64,000 nucleotides of DNA from Jaltomata sinuosa (GCA_003996215.1 QJPP01000439.1:434001-498000), one strand, 5' to 3'; counted from the stretch's first letter, positions 47,100-59,200 are shown. The notes: a model not told the origin generated them from the sequence alone. Made by a program: numbers and translations.

Positions 47100-48100
47100 G
47101 GTAATCATTGTTAATGTCATGGATATAGTAATTTCAAGTACGAATATCTAAAAGAAATAAATTGTATTTAAATGGTGTCCATCAGTTATGGTCATAACTT
47201 CATGAGGAAAGACTACTAATGTTTATCTTCTTACATTCATACTATTTCTATGTTTTTGGTTAAACTGGTTAACAAATACAATCCTTCTTTTTGGATCATA
47301 AAATCAATTAACTATTTTTTTTACTTACTTTTATTTATAACATCTAAATGAGATTTAAAACGTCAAATGTCAGTGTACATATATAACAACACCTCACTAT
47401 AACAACCATAAAATATGTTCAAATAAACGGTATTACTATAGAGAGATTTGACTATACACGAAAAGGAAGATTTACTCCTTCGATGCGAAGGAAAATGTAC
47501 TCCATCAAAAATGCTTTCTTGAAAAATATTTTTCAAGAAAATAAGTGAATTTCTTACTTATTTTCTTGTGTTCGATACGTTAGCAAAATTTTTTATCTTA
47601 AAAGAATCTACATGTGATCTAGACAAATATTATAAGAGGTAGGGGTGGAATGTAGAACGTTGGGCTGGTGGGGATGAGGATGAAGATGAGGTGTGTTGAA
47701 GGATGTGAAAAACTACTTGTTAAACCTGTTTTCCCTACTTTCACTAGAGAAGTGATTTTCCTTATTATTAAAAAAAAAAAATTCAAAAATTGTGACCAAT
47801 CAAACATGAAAAATTTGAGAACATCGTCCACCATATCGAACATACCCTTGATTGGCAAGTTTTTGTTCTAACTTGGAGTTCATAAATTTTAGTCAATGAT
47901 TTAACAAAACTAAATAAAAAGAGGACAAACTCATAATAAGAAACAAAACATTACTATGCAAATAAAATTGGTTTGTCAATCTGAAAATAAACAAAATACT
48001 CCGCCAAATGTCACCTTACATATACCAAGGCTAAAATGGCAACCAAGTTTAAGTCAAGAACTCGACCTAACACCTAAAATCTGCCCACTGAGATTTGTGA
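47100..48100. repeat. 3' flank of AHL copy 2, duplicated at 54.43-55.55 kb
   Basis: 'ggtcataacttcatgaggaa', 'ctatttctatgtttttggtt' and 'gaagatttactccttc' recur in order at 54500-54800, followed in both by a MITE of the 2.7-kb family (47480-47850; 54968-55277) that also survives as a fragment next to copy 1 (38260-38330). The MITE therefore predates the gene duplications. Confidence 0.8.
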
Positions 48101-48104
48101 TCAC

Positions 48105-50316
48105 ATTGCTTGGCCCCATTAAGTTGGTGGCATACCATGCATTGGTTGAGCAGCATTACTAGAAGGTCCTGGTTCTTGGCTCAGAGGGCTAGCAACGTTC
48201 ACATTCCGGATTAGTTGCTAGAGAGTACACCACGAAAGGTGAGGTCGAATCACAATCACCTGGTAGTGAACTGAAAACTGTTAGCAAGTACACAATATGC
48301 ACTCAAACATCAGGGCAAGAATGACCCAAGGCTTTAGTCTAGTGATAAAAGTTCAAAGTTTGAACCCTATCACAGACAAAATCCTGCTACTTAAGTGAAG
48401 GATAAAGGGGTGCATGGGAGAATTATCCATTGAGTTTCGAGTTATGCACTATTAGTCTATCCAAAAGGAAAAGTAGATAAAAAAAACATGAATACAAGGA
48501 CATAGGTAGTTAGAATAGCACCTCTACCGGAGAAGCAACGAGCATTTCTACAGCAACACCGCCCAAAACATTACTATTTGGCCCTGACAGTTAGGAAACC
48601 TATTATGCCATGACTGTCATTACTTTCTGCAAGAATTAATAACGCTGCTAACGAGATGATGGCAAATTGACCCTGCATATAAAGAACAACACCATGCTCG
48701 ATGACCAATGCCAAATAGGTTTGCTAGAAGACAACAAGTGTACATGCAATGATCACCTTTATCAAATTCAAACAATAGTATACAGAAGACTGCAATATAC
48801 ACATAGACTAACTAAGCATAAGCTACCACACATGCCTCAAAATAAAGGCAACAGAAAAGGTAAGCATCTTTAAGCTTAAACTCATACGGACCTTATGCCT
48901 CACAGTGTCCCTAGCCATTGCAGATTGTTGGAGGGTGACATTACATACGAATCCAGTTGCAGATAGAACACACACTGCCGATGTTCCTTGGTGTAAGAAA
49001 GTCATTACCTTAGCTACAATGTCCTGAGGCCAAGATAACAGGTTTAGTAAAGTCAACCAAAAAATTCACAAGACTGGGACTTCAATTCAAGTTGCTTAAA
49101 CAACAAGTTTGATACAAATATTACGCATCAACACAAGTCATTCACATTCTTCCTCCAGTAACTTCACACTTTTCATAGCCAAATGACAATTACATAGCCC
49201 ACCAAGAAATTGAGCCAACTCTGATAACATCTGACTGAAAAGTACATCCTTCGATCCAGGATCAGAGGATGTTAAGATGGAAGGACCAGTATCTAGCCTA
49301 AGAAAATAAAAGGAAAAAGAATAGTGATGATTGGAAGGAACACACAAACGAAACTCTCTCGCGTCACATGAATTGACAACAATTCCTAATTTAGCTCATA
49401 AAACACAAAAAGGTAACTTAGCAAAAAGAATGATTCAATTTCCAACTTGAAAAACATTCAAAAATGTGTGAGCCTTCCAAAACCATCAAATATTGTAGTT
49501 GGTTCTTTTATTTCATCCTAGAATACTTGTCCATTATTGGTATATCAACCCAAAAGACAAAGAAAAGAAGCCAACAAAAAATAAATGCAAAAGGAAACTA
49601 ATTTCTTCATTTTTCTCTCATATAAAATTCAAAACTCGTGCATTTGTAAAACACATAAGTTAATCAGAGTTTTGTAAATCATGCTATGAAAAATGCATGC
49701 TTTAGCCCAAAGATCAATAAGCAAAATATATTTTACCTCCCCGATGTTCACATGAATTACGCGCTGCATAGATTCAAATCCAACTGAACTTGCCAACCAT
49801 CAAGAAATACAATAATCACTATGATGTAGGTGTTAAATGGGTAAACACTGATAAAGAACTTCAATTATTAGGCACTTTTAATTTTACATAATTTAAAACT
49901 AAGTGAACTTTAACGAACATCTTAAAATATTTTTATTCGCCCTTTTAGATAAGTTATCAGTGTAGACAAGTTAAATCTTTTTCAAATTAAAAGCTAGATA
50001 CATAACTGAAGTAATAACAAAAGACATATATATATAAATATACCTAAAGCTTCTGGTTGCTGCTTCTTTTCGGAGCCCGGGGTTCCCCATGTGACTTTTT
50101 AGAGGGCCCCTCTAAAGAAGAAGCACCAGCAACACCAGTGTTGTTGAGGTGGTGGGGTTGTTGTTGTTGTTGAGGTGGTGGGGTTGGGGTTGGGGGTGCA
50201 GCCACTGTTCCATGGCCATGTGGGGGTTGTTGTTGTTGAGGTGGTGGGGTTGGGGTTGGGGTTGCAACCATTGTTCCAAGGCTATGTAGGGGTGGAGTTG
50301 ATTCTTGAGGATCCAT
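48105..50316 (-). pseudogene. Clade-B AHL pseudogene, array copy 2
   Basis: Exon equivalents (minus): 50316-50044, 49789-49737, 49023-48892, 48672-48522, about 48240-48105. The lesions are independent. Exon 1 has lost the first AT-hook region. A 1-base deletion in the second AT-hook shifts the frame so exon 1 ends in TAG exactly at the splice site. The exon 2 acceptor ag is aa (49791-49790), leaving only an ag one base downstream. Exon 4 is shorter than in copy 3 (151 against 162 bases) and hits a stop. Exon 5 carries a frameshift and stops. Exon 3 (DIVAKVMTFLHQG to TVRHK) stays open. Closest relative is copy 3. It could at most give a short AT-hook-free Pro/Gln-rich peptide. Confidence 0.85.
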
Positions 50317-50389
50317 AGGAACTTTGTTGAGAGAAGGGGGAAGAAAGTTTTGCAAATTTTAGAATTTTCAAGGTTGTTCTATTGAAAAA

Positions 50390-52800
50390 CTTTGTTAAGT
50401 TTATGTAATTTTATATTGATTATAAATTTTGAATCAGATTTTATACATTTGTTTTCGAAAAACTTTCAAATCTTTGACCATATTTTGGAGTGATAGTTAA
50501 TTTTTGCCTCTGTTTTTTGAGTTAATAAAAATAAATCATTAAAAGTTTTTCAAATTTTAAAAATTGATCCAGATTGATTTTCGGGAGAAATTTTAATTTC
50601 ACTCGTGAAACTTTAATTTTAAGGTTTTATCAATGAGTAAGGTTATTTAAGCTAGAGTTTGACCATACATTTTGAATCAGATTTTGAAAATTTATCTTCA
50701 AGTATTTTTTTTTTTGCATAGATTGCCCCTATCAATGAGTTTGTGTACATTTAATCTTGAATAATTAATTTGGACTTCACAATTAAATAAGTCCAATTTA
50801 TTGGGTTTAAGTCCAATGTTCATTTCATCTTGAGGTCCAAACTCATACCACGTGTCAATAAAACTTGGCATCTCAGTCAAATTCAAGATCGACATGATTA
50901 TGTCATGTATTCAAATGAGGTGGTAATTTTTGGTTAAAACAATGATCAATCAAAAGTTGTCAAGTGTTCAAAATGACATATTTTGGTCAATCACAAGCAA
51001 CCTTATCACATAACATTCGTGATAAGCTTGATGACTCACATGAGCAAATCAGAAGCAAGAGTTTAGATTTTATATTTAAGCTAAAGTTTGACCATATATT
51101 TTGAATCAGATTTTCTAAACCTGTCTTCAAAAAACTTTCAAATCTTTGCACGGATTACCCCTATTTTGGAGTGATACTTAATTTTTGCCTCTGATTTTTC
51201 AGTTAATGTCATTAAAAGTTTTTCAAATTTTAAAAATTTGTCCAGATCGATTTTCTGGAGAAATTTTACTTCCACCCACTCGTGAAACTTCAATTTTAGG
51301 TTTTTATTAATGAGTTTGGATTTTATATTTAAGCTAGAGTTTGACCATACATTTTGAATAAAATTTTGAAAATTTGTCTTCAAATAATTTTTATTTTTTT
51401 GCATAGATTGCCCCTGTCAATGAGTTCATGTTCATTTCATCTTGAATAATTAATTTTGACTACACAATTAAATAAGTCTATTTTATTAAATTTCATTCCA
51501 AGGTTCATTTCATCTTGAGGTCCAAACTCATGTCACGTGTCAATATAACTTGACATCCCAGTTAAATTCAAGATCAACATGATGATGTCACGTATTCAAA
51601 TGAGGTGGTAATTCCTGGTTAAAATAATGACCAAACAAAAATTATCAAGTGTTCAAAATGACATATTTTGGTCAATCACAAGCAAATTTATCACATAGCA
51701 TTGTGATAAGCTTGATGACTCACGTGAGCCAATCGGAGGCAAGAGTTTAGATTTTATTTTTAAGCTAGAGTTGAACATATATTTTGAATCAAATTTTCTA
51801 AACCCGTCTTTGAAAAACGTTCAAATCTTTACACACGTTTCCCCCATTTTGGGGTGATACTCAATTTTTGCCTATGTTTTTTAGTTAATAAAAAATTGTC
51901 ATTAAAAGTTTTTCAAATTTAAAAAATTGTTAAAATCGGTTTTCGAGAGAAATTTTACTTTCATTCGTGAAACTTCAATTTTAGGTTTTTATTAATGAGT
52001 TTGGGTTTTATATTTAAGCTAGAGTTTGATCATACATTTTGAATCAGATTTTGAAAACTTGTCTTCAAATAATTTTAATTTTTTTTGCATAGATTGCCCC
52101 TATCAATGAGTTCATGTTCATTTCATCTTGAATAATTAATTTGGATTATACAATTAAATAAGTCCATATTATTCGATTTCAGTCTAAGGTTCATTTCATC
52201 TTGAGGTCCAAACTCATGCCACGTGTCAATATAACTTCGCCTCCCAGTCAAATTCAAGATCAACATGATGATGTCACGTATTCAAATGAGGTGCTAATTC
52301 TCGGTTAAAATAATGACCAATCAAAAGTTGCTAGCTTGATGGAGTTGCGGACCAATTAGCAAAAGAAGGGTGCAAATTAGATAGTTTTGGTAGCTTGATG
52401 ATGTATCCCACTCCCCCCGCACCTATTATTCCTGTATTTGATAGAGATAGAATGGGTACTATGTTGCTTAGACTAGTCTCATTATGTAATGACTCTTAAT
52501 TATGTTTAATGAATAAGATCCTTTATTACCAAAAAAGAAAATGTTCAAAATGACATATTTTGGTCAATCACAAGCAACCTTATCACATATATAGCATTCA
52601 TGATAAACTTGATGACTCACATGAGCAAATCAGAGGCAAGAGTTTGAGTTTTATATTTAAGCTAGAGTTTGTTCATATATTTAAAATCAGATTTTTTAAA
52701 TCTGTCTTAAAAAAAATCATTTTTTTGCGTGAATTGCCCCCTATTTCGGGGTGATATTTAATCCCCCCCCCCCTCAAATCGGTGATTTATAATTTTTGCC
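50390..52800. repeat. Three tandem units of about 685 bp upstream of AHL copy 2
   Basis: The same long block occurs three times. G-box CACGTG at 50849-50854, 51534-51539 and 52220-52225 (spacing 685 and 686) sits in 'tgaggtccaaactcat...'. Each unit also has 'tttgaccatacattttgaat', 'attgcccctatcaatgagtt', 'atgatgtcacgtattcaaat' and 'gacatattttggtcaatcac'. A single unit (G-box lost, CACGTC) lies upstream of copy 3 (57.78-58.75 kb) and a remnant upstream of copy 4 (63.19-63.45 kb). Minus-strand ORFs in it share WYEFGPQDEMN/WHEFGPQDEMN, perhaps a former transposon coding piece. No gene is called. Confidence 0.85.
52331..52541 (+). mobile_element. 5'-truncated LINE, RNase H-like tail
   Basis: Open frame 'VADQLAKEGCKLDSFGSL' to 'RDRMGTMLLRLVSLCNDS' then TAA matches the C-terminal end of plant LINE ORF2 (RNase H region, ADxLAK motif). 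An A-rich tail (ccaaaaaagaaaa) follows. It interrupts the third 685-bp unit, replacing the 5 bases tcaag present in the other units, with no target duplication visible. Confidence 0.7.
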
Positions 52801-52844
52801 CTTGCTTCTTTTTAATAAAAAAATATGGGCCAAAGTATCATTAA

Positions 52845-53267
52845 CACTCTGTTTGGATGGTTATTATATATTGTGTCATAATGTATTTTGTGGCATTGTA
52901 TCGTACTTTATTATTTTAATGAATATAATGTTAGGATATATTGTATTGCTTTTCATCATTACATAATATCACACATCAATTATTTGGAGCATAAACCTAC
53001 AAGAAAAATAAGCTACGGGATAGAGCTACTATAAAAAGGCCGGGTAAAGGATAAAATAAGATTATTAAATAACAAGTAAAGACAAAATGAGAAAAAAAAG
53101 GTAACGATGCAATCACACTAAATCAATCGTTACATAAAATGAAACTTTTCGTCGTTACCTAATGATGAATTTAATGATACAATACAATAAAATTTAAGTA
53201 ACAATAAAAAAATAATATTATATTTAAATTAATAATACAATAGGTGATAACCATCCAAAACATGCTG
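52845..53267. mobile_element. PIF/Harbinger-like MITE
   Basis: Left end cactctgtttggatggttat; right end, reverse-complemented, cagcatgttttggatggtta; TAA on both sides (52842-52844 and 53268-53270). 423 bp. A second copy in the same relative place upstream of AHL copy 3 (58818 to about 59200) lacks its right end. Confidence 0.8.
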
Positions 53268-53274
53268 TAATTAT

Positions 53275-53730
53275 GACCTAATTTTGCAAGGTAAAGGTTT
53301 AGAGAATTTTTGCCTTGTCCGGCATAAGTTGTGTAATATCTAATTCGCAAAGTATAAGTTTAGAGAATTTTTGCCTATTAAAACATATCTTGTGCCTTGC
53401 GAATTTAGTAGAAATACATTATGCCTATTTGTGGATTCTGAAACTGAACTTATGTCACTATCATCATAAGATTTATAGGAACGGTAAGGCATAACTTTGC
53501 GTGTATTTCACATTAGACAAAACTGTAAATTAATGATGTTCCTAATATTTATTTAGGAATAGATATTTAATTATTTCTCAAATAATTAGGACTTCAAAAC
53601 CAACTAGATTTTGTGTTATTAAATCCTAAATTTTTAAAGTCGTTCGAAGGTAAATTTCATAGGAGTCATAAGAAAGAAAGCATTAAGAACTAATTCAGAA
53701 GAAAGTTGCAAATAAAATTGGTTACCCCGA
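53275..53730. other. Gene-free stretch
   Basis: Contains repeated 'tttagagaatttttgcct' and 'ggcataa' blocks resembling 43.99-44.28 kb, upstream of AHL copy 1. No gene. Confidence 0.5.
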
Positions 53731-53734
53731 TCTT

Positions 53735-53900
53735 GGGAGGTAGAGAGGTTGTTTCCAATTGATCCGATCGGTTGTTTACCTTATCAATGAATAATTCTAC
53801 AAGTGAGGTCTGAAAAGATTAGAATGTACAGACCTTACCCTTACATTGGAAGATAAAGAGAAATTATTTCTGATAAGACCCTCGATTGTTTACGTTATCA
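53735..53900 (+). mobile_element. SolS/TS-like SINE pieces
   Basis: 'gggaggtagagaggttgttt', then 'ctacaagtgaggtctgaaaa', 'gtacagaccttacccttaca' and 'gataagaccctcgattg'. Followed at 53905-53965 by an isolated piece of the AHL intron-1 repeat (gatacataattgaagcaata). Confidence 0.6.
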
Positions 53901-53965
53901 ATGTATACAAGTTAAGTCCTTTCAAAATTAGAAACTAGATACATAATTGAAGCAATAATACTTTG

Positions 53966-54430
53966 CTTTGACACTGGAATTTTAATAACTACTCCAAGAG
54001 AAAACATTTTTACACCAAATACACACTCTTAACATGAAAACAATCAAAGTTAGCAACATTAAATCATATAATCACATATTGAATTTTGGTAATGTGTCAT
54101 TTCATATCAAACCTTAACATTCACTTCCACACCTGTATGGCCTAATTCTTTGATAGTTGGTAATACAGTCAAACCTCTTTATATCGGTCACTTGTTTCGA
54201 CAAACTTTCACTATAATGGCTTGATTTTCTTCAAAATCGATTTTTCATGTTATATTTTACTTCTCTATAATAATATTCTACCTATAATATCAATAACATT
54301 CATTATAACAATACACTAGTCTTGGTAAAATTACCCCTCTATGACAGACATACTCAAATATTGTGTAATAATATTTTATAAAAAAATTATTATATATAAA
54401 ATAAAATGTCAAAATGTTAATCTTTAATGT
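53966..54430. other. Gene-free AT-rich stretch
   Basis: No gene or element ends recognised. Confidence 0.4.
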
Positions 54431-54967
54431 CACACGCATAGTAAATTTCAACCATGAATATCTAAAAGAAAAAAAATGTATTTAAATGGTGCCCATCCGT
54501 TATGGTCATAACTTCACGAGGAAAGACTACTTATGTTTTTCTTTTTACAGTCATACTATTTCTATGTTTTTGGTTAAACTGGTTAACACATACAATCCTT
54601 CTTTTTGATACATAAAAACATTAAGCTAATTTCTTGCATATTTTTGTTTATAACAGCTTAACGAGATTTAAAATATCAAATGCCAGTATACATATATATT
54701 AATATCTCATTATAACAGTTACGAAATGTTCAAACAAACTCTATCACTACAGAGATATTTAACTGTACACGAAAAAGAAGATTTACTCCTTCAATAACAA
54801 TAGGCAAAACTAAGCCAAACGTTTATCGTTCAGAGGCAAATTAGAACCTTTTACAGAAAAAAAAGAAGTTCTAAATGTACCAACTACTACATCAAATATC
54901 TCATGCATCCTAAGCTAGACATGAATTAAACTTTTTAACTTAGCACAAAAAGAAAAAAGTCAATACT

Positions 54968-55277
54968 TGGTGTGTGTTCGGTGCGAAGGAAAATGTATTC
55001 CGTGAAAAATGCTTTATTGGAAAATATTTTCAAGAAAATAAGTGAATTTCTTTCTTATTTTTTCTGTGTTCAATATGTAAAGCTAAAAATATTATTCTAA
55101 AAGAATTTACATGTAATCTAGACAAATCGATGTGGAAAACTACCTTGTTAAACTTGTTTTCCCTACTTTCACTAGAGAAGTCATTTTTCTTATTTCTAGA
55201 AAAACTATTCCAAAAATTTTGACCAACCAAACATGAAAAAATTGAAAAACATCGTCCACCGTATCAAACACACCCTG
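54968..55277. mobile_element. MITE downstream of AHL copy 3
   Basis: 'gtgttcggtgcgaaggaaaa' to 'aaaacatcgtccaccgtatc' and 'aaacacaccctg': ends are imperfect inverted repeats; homologous to 47480-47850. Confidence 0.6.
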
Positions 55278-55561
55278 TATTGGCAAGTTTTTGTTCTAAC
55301 TTGGTTCTCATAAATTTCAGTCAATAATTTAACACACTCATAATAAGAAAGAAAGCATTACTATGGAAGCAAGGGATAGTTGCATTAAGAAATAATCCAG
55401 AAGAAAGTTGCAAATAAATTGGTTTGTCAATCTGAAAATAAAATATACTAGGCCAAATGCCACCTTACATATACCAAGGCTAAAATGGTAATTAAGCAAG
55501 CTTAAGTCAAAAACTCGACCTAACGCCTAAAATCTGCCCGCTGGGATTTGTGATCAACTGC

Positions 55562-57678
55562 CTACTCAGTTGGTGGCACAGCATGCATTGGTTGAGCAAC
55601 ATTACCAAAAGGTCCTCGTTCGTGGCTCAGAGGGCTAGCAGCGTTCACATCCGGATGAGTTGCTTGAGACACTTGGGAAAGGTGAGGTCGAGTCACAACC
55701 ACCTGATAGTGAACTGAAAACTGTTAGCAAATACACAATATGTACTCAAACATCAGGGCAAGAACGACCTAAGAATTTGATCTAGTGATAAGAGAGCATG
55801 TGATGTGCAAGTTATGCTAATAGACAAAAGCCTTCTACTTAAGTAGAAGGGTGGGTGTATTATCCATTGAGTTTCGAGTTATGCACTACCGATCTATCCA
55901 AAAGGAAAAGTAAATAAAAGAAACATGAATGCAAGGACAAAGGTAGTTCGAATAGCACCTCTACCGGAGAAGCAGCCTCGAGCCTTCTTGCAACAACACC
56001 GCCCAAAAAATTATTATCTGGCCCTGACAGTAACACGCTTATACCACCTCTTATGCCACGGCTACCATTACTTTGTGAAAAAATTAATGACCCCGATAAC
56101 GAGATGATGGCAAATTGACCCTGCATATAAAAAACAACACCATGCTCGATGACTAATGCCAAATAGGTATGCTAGAAGACATCAATCTACATGCAGTGAT
56201 CACCTTTATCAAATTCAAGCAATAATATACATAAGAATCTTCAAAACTTTTGCAATAGACGTACATTCAACTACTTGTGCACAATATATATGATAGAGTC
56301 ATATATAAATGCCAAATCAAATTTTTGGTTCACATAGCTAGCAAACTCCAGTAAAAAGACTGCAACATACACATAGACTAACTAACCATAAGCTATCACA
56401 CATGCCTCAACATCAAGGAAACATAAAAGGTAAATGTCTTTAAGCTGAAACTCATACAGACCTCATGCGCCATAGTGCCACTAGCCATCGCAGAGTGATG
56501 GAGGGTGACATTACGTACGAATCCAGTTGCAGATATAACACAAACTGCCGGTGGTCCTTCATGTAAGAAATTCCTTACGATAGATACAATGTCCTGCACC
56601 CAAGGTAACAAGCACATCATTTAGTAAAGTCAACCGAAATAATACGTAATATTTATATCTTACCCATTATCCTTCTTGCTTAAAGCTGACTTGAACTGAA
56701 GTTCCAGTCAGCTTTAAGCAAGAAGGATAATGGGTAAGATATAAATATTAAGTATTATTTACATTATAATTTTCTTCCAAAAACAAAGAAAGGAAGCTAA
56801 CAAAAAAATAAATACAGAAGTAAACTAATTTCTGCCTTTTTCTCTAGTATGAAATTTGAAACTCGAGCCTGTTGTAGAACAACAATATATAACATAGAAT
56901 ATGCAAACTAGTGCATTTGTAAAACACATAGGTTAATCAGAGTTTTGTAAATCATGCTGTGAAAAATACATGCTTTAGCCCAAAGATCAATAAGCAAAAC
57001 ATATTTTACCTCCCCGATGTTCACATGAATTACACGCTGCATAGATTCAAATCCAACTGAACCTGCCAACCATCAAGAAATACAATTATCACTATGATGT
57101 AGGTGTTAAATTGGTAAACACTGATAAAGAACTTCAATTATTTGACACTTTTAATTTCCCATGATTTAAATTAAGTAAAGTTTGATCAACATCTTAAAAT
57201 ATTTTCATTCGCTCTTTTAGATAAGTTAAATCCTTTCTGAATTATAATCTAAATATATAACTGAAGTAATAATGAAGACATATATATATATATATATACC
57301 TAAAGCTTCTGGCTGCTGTAGCTTCTTTTCGGAGCCCGGGGTCCTCCCACGGACCTTTTTAGAGGCAGCACCAGCAACACCACTGTAACCATCAGTGGAA
57401 TACTTCCTTGGACGGCCTCTCTTCTTCTTAGATGGCTCAGCAGCATCCCCAACAACAACATCAGCAACTGATCCAGGAGTTTTTGGATTTTGTCCAGAAA
57501 AAGGAAATGGAAGGTTCTGTTGCTGAAAAATGATATTTGTAGGTAACATGTCTTTGTCTGGTTGTTCTTGTTGAGGGGATTGGGGTGGTGGTAGGGTTTG
57601 GGTTGGGGTTGCAACCATTGTTCCATGGCCCTGTAGGGGTTGTTGGTGCTGGAGTGGGGTTGATTCTTGAGAATCCAT
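55562..57678 (-). CDS. Clade-B AHL protein, array copy 3
   Basis: Exons (minus): 57678-57300, 57062-57010, 56593-56462, 56120-55959, 55702-55562; 288 aa with every junction in phase. AT-hook 1 KKKRGRPRKY (84-93) is intact; AT-hook 2 reads KVRGRTPGSEKK (108-119), with Thr in place of the Pro of the RGRP core, so minor-groove binding there is probably lost. The PPC domain covers about 128-242: ESMQRVIHVNIGE, GPPAVCVISATGFVRNVTL, GQFAIISLSGS (189-199) in place of GRFEIL. Exon 5 starts VVVTRPHLSQ, lacking the usual GSF(I/L) strand, and the tail is short, with GPFGNVAQPMH kept from copy 1. Open but clearly more diverged than copies 1 and 4; it may be a one-hook protein or an early stage of decay. 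Intron 2 holds a large palindrome. Confidence 0.82.
56647..56750. repeat. Palindrome: perfect 45-bp arms, 14-bp centre
   Basis: Arms 56647-56691 and 56706-56750 are exact inverted copies (taatatttatatcttaccca ... and reverse). The centre tgaactgaagttcc is itself nearly palindromic. It lies in intron 2 of AHL copy 3; copies 1 and 4 have only a single arm-like sequence at this place. Confidence 0.95.
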
Positions 57679-57779
57679 AGGACAGAAATTTGTTGAGAGA
57701 AGGGAGAAGAAAGTTTTGCAAATTTTAGGATTTTCACTATTGTTCTATTGGAGAACTTTGTTGAGCTTAGGTATTTTTA

Positions 57780-58817
57780 TATTGAAACAAAGTTTGACCA
57801 TTCATAAATGAATCAGATTTTCTAAATTTGTCTTCGAAAAACTTTCAAATCTTTGCACAAATTGCCCCTATTGTGGGGTGATATTCAATTTTTGTCTCTC
57901 TTTTTCAGTTAATAAAAATTTGTCAATAAAAAGTTTTCAAATTTTAAAAACTTGTCCAGATCAGTTTTCGGGAGAAATTTCATTTCCACTCGTGAAACTT
58001 CAATTTTAGATTTTTATCAATGAGTTTAGGTTTTATATTTAAGCTAAAGTTTGACCATATATTTTGAATCAGATTTTAAAAATTTGTCTTCAAATAATTT
58101 TTAAATTTTTGCATAGATTGCCCCTATTTTGGGGTGATATTTACTTTTGCCCCTGCTTCTTAATTATTTAATAAAATTTTGTCTTTAAAAAAATTCAAAT
58201 TTCAAATATTAATCCAGAGCAGTTTTGGAAGAAATTTCACTTTCACTCATAAAATTTTAAACTTTTACGTCTGTAGACACATAAATTTATTGGGTTAAAT
58301 TCATACAAAATTTGAATTGAATAATGAATTTGAACTACACAATTAAACAAGTCCATTTTATTAGGTTTAAGTCTAAGGTTCATTTCATCTTGAGGTCCAA
58401 ACTCATGCCACGTCAATATAACTTGGCATCCCAATCAAATTCAAGACCAGCAGGATGATGTCACGTATTCAAATGAGGTGGTAATTTTCGATCAAATTAA
58501 TGACTAATCAAAACTTGCCAAGTGTTCAAAATGACATGTTTTGATCAATCACAAGTTTATCACATAGCATTTGTGATAAGCTTGATGACTCACATGAACC
58601 AATCAGAAGCAAGAGTTTAGGTTTTATATTTAAACTAGAGTTTGACCATATATTTTGAACTAGATTTTCTAAATCTGTCTTCAATTTTTTTTTAAACTTT
58701 TGCACGAATTGCCCCCTATTTCGGGGTGATATTTAATTTTTTCCTCTCAAATCGGTGATTTATAATTCTTGCTCCTACTTCTCATTTAATTTAAATTTAT
58801 GGGCCAAAGTATCATTA
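57780..58817. repeat. Single 685-bp-type unit upstream of AHL copy 3
   Basis: Same blocks in the same order as the triple array upstream of copy 2, including 'tgaggtccaaactcatgcca' and 'gatgatgtcacgtattcaaa', but the G-box is changed to CACGTC. Confidence 0.8.
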
Positions 58818-59200
58818 CCATTCTGTTTGGATGGTTGTTATATATTGTTTCATAATGTATTTGTATTGTATTGTGTGACAGTGATCGTACTGTATTATTT
58901 TAATGAATATAATGTTAGGATAGATTATATCATTGTTCATCGTTACATAAGATTATATATCAATAATTTCAAGGATAAACCTACAATAAAAGTATGCTAT
59001 GGTTTAGAACTACTATAGAAAAGTAAGGTAAAGGATAAAATAAGATCACTAAATAACAAGTAAAGACATAATGAAAAAAAAGAAATAAGGTAGTGACACA
59101 AATGCACCAAATCAGTCGTTATAAAAAATGAAACTTTTCATCATTACCTAACAATAAATTTAACGATACATACAATACAATAAAATTTAAGCAACAATTA

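Noticed and set aside
49138..49347. 69-aa minus-strand ORF in the AHL copy 2 region
   Set aside because: Intronic; not conserved in the matching intron of copy 4 at 61.85 kb.
50698..50895. Minus-strand ORF with FGPQDEMN
   Set aside because: Part of a 685-bp repeat present four times and broken in each; not a gene, though mentioned as a possible former transposon piece.
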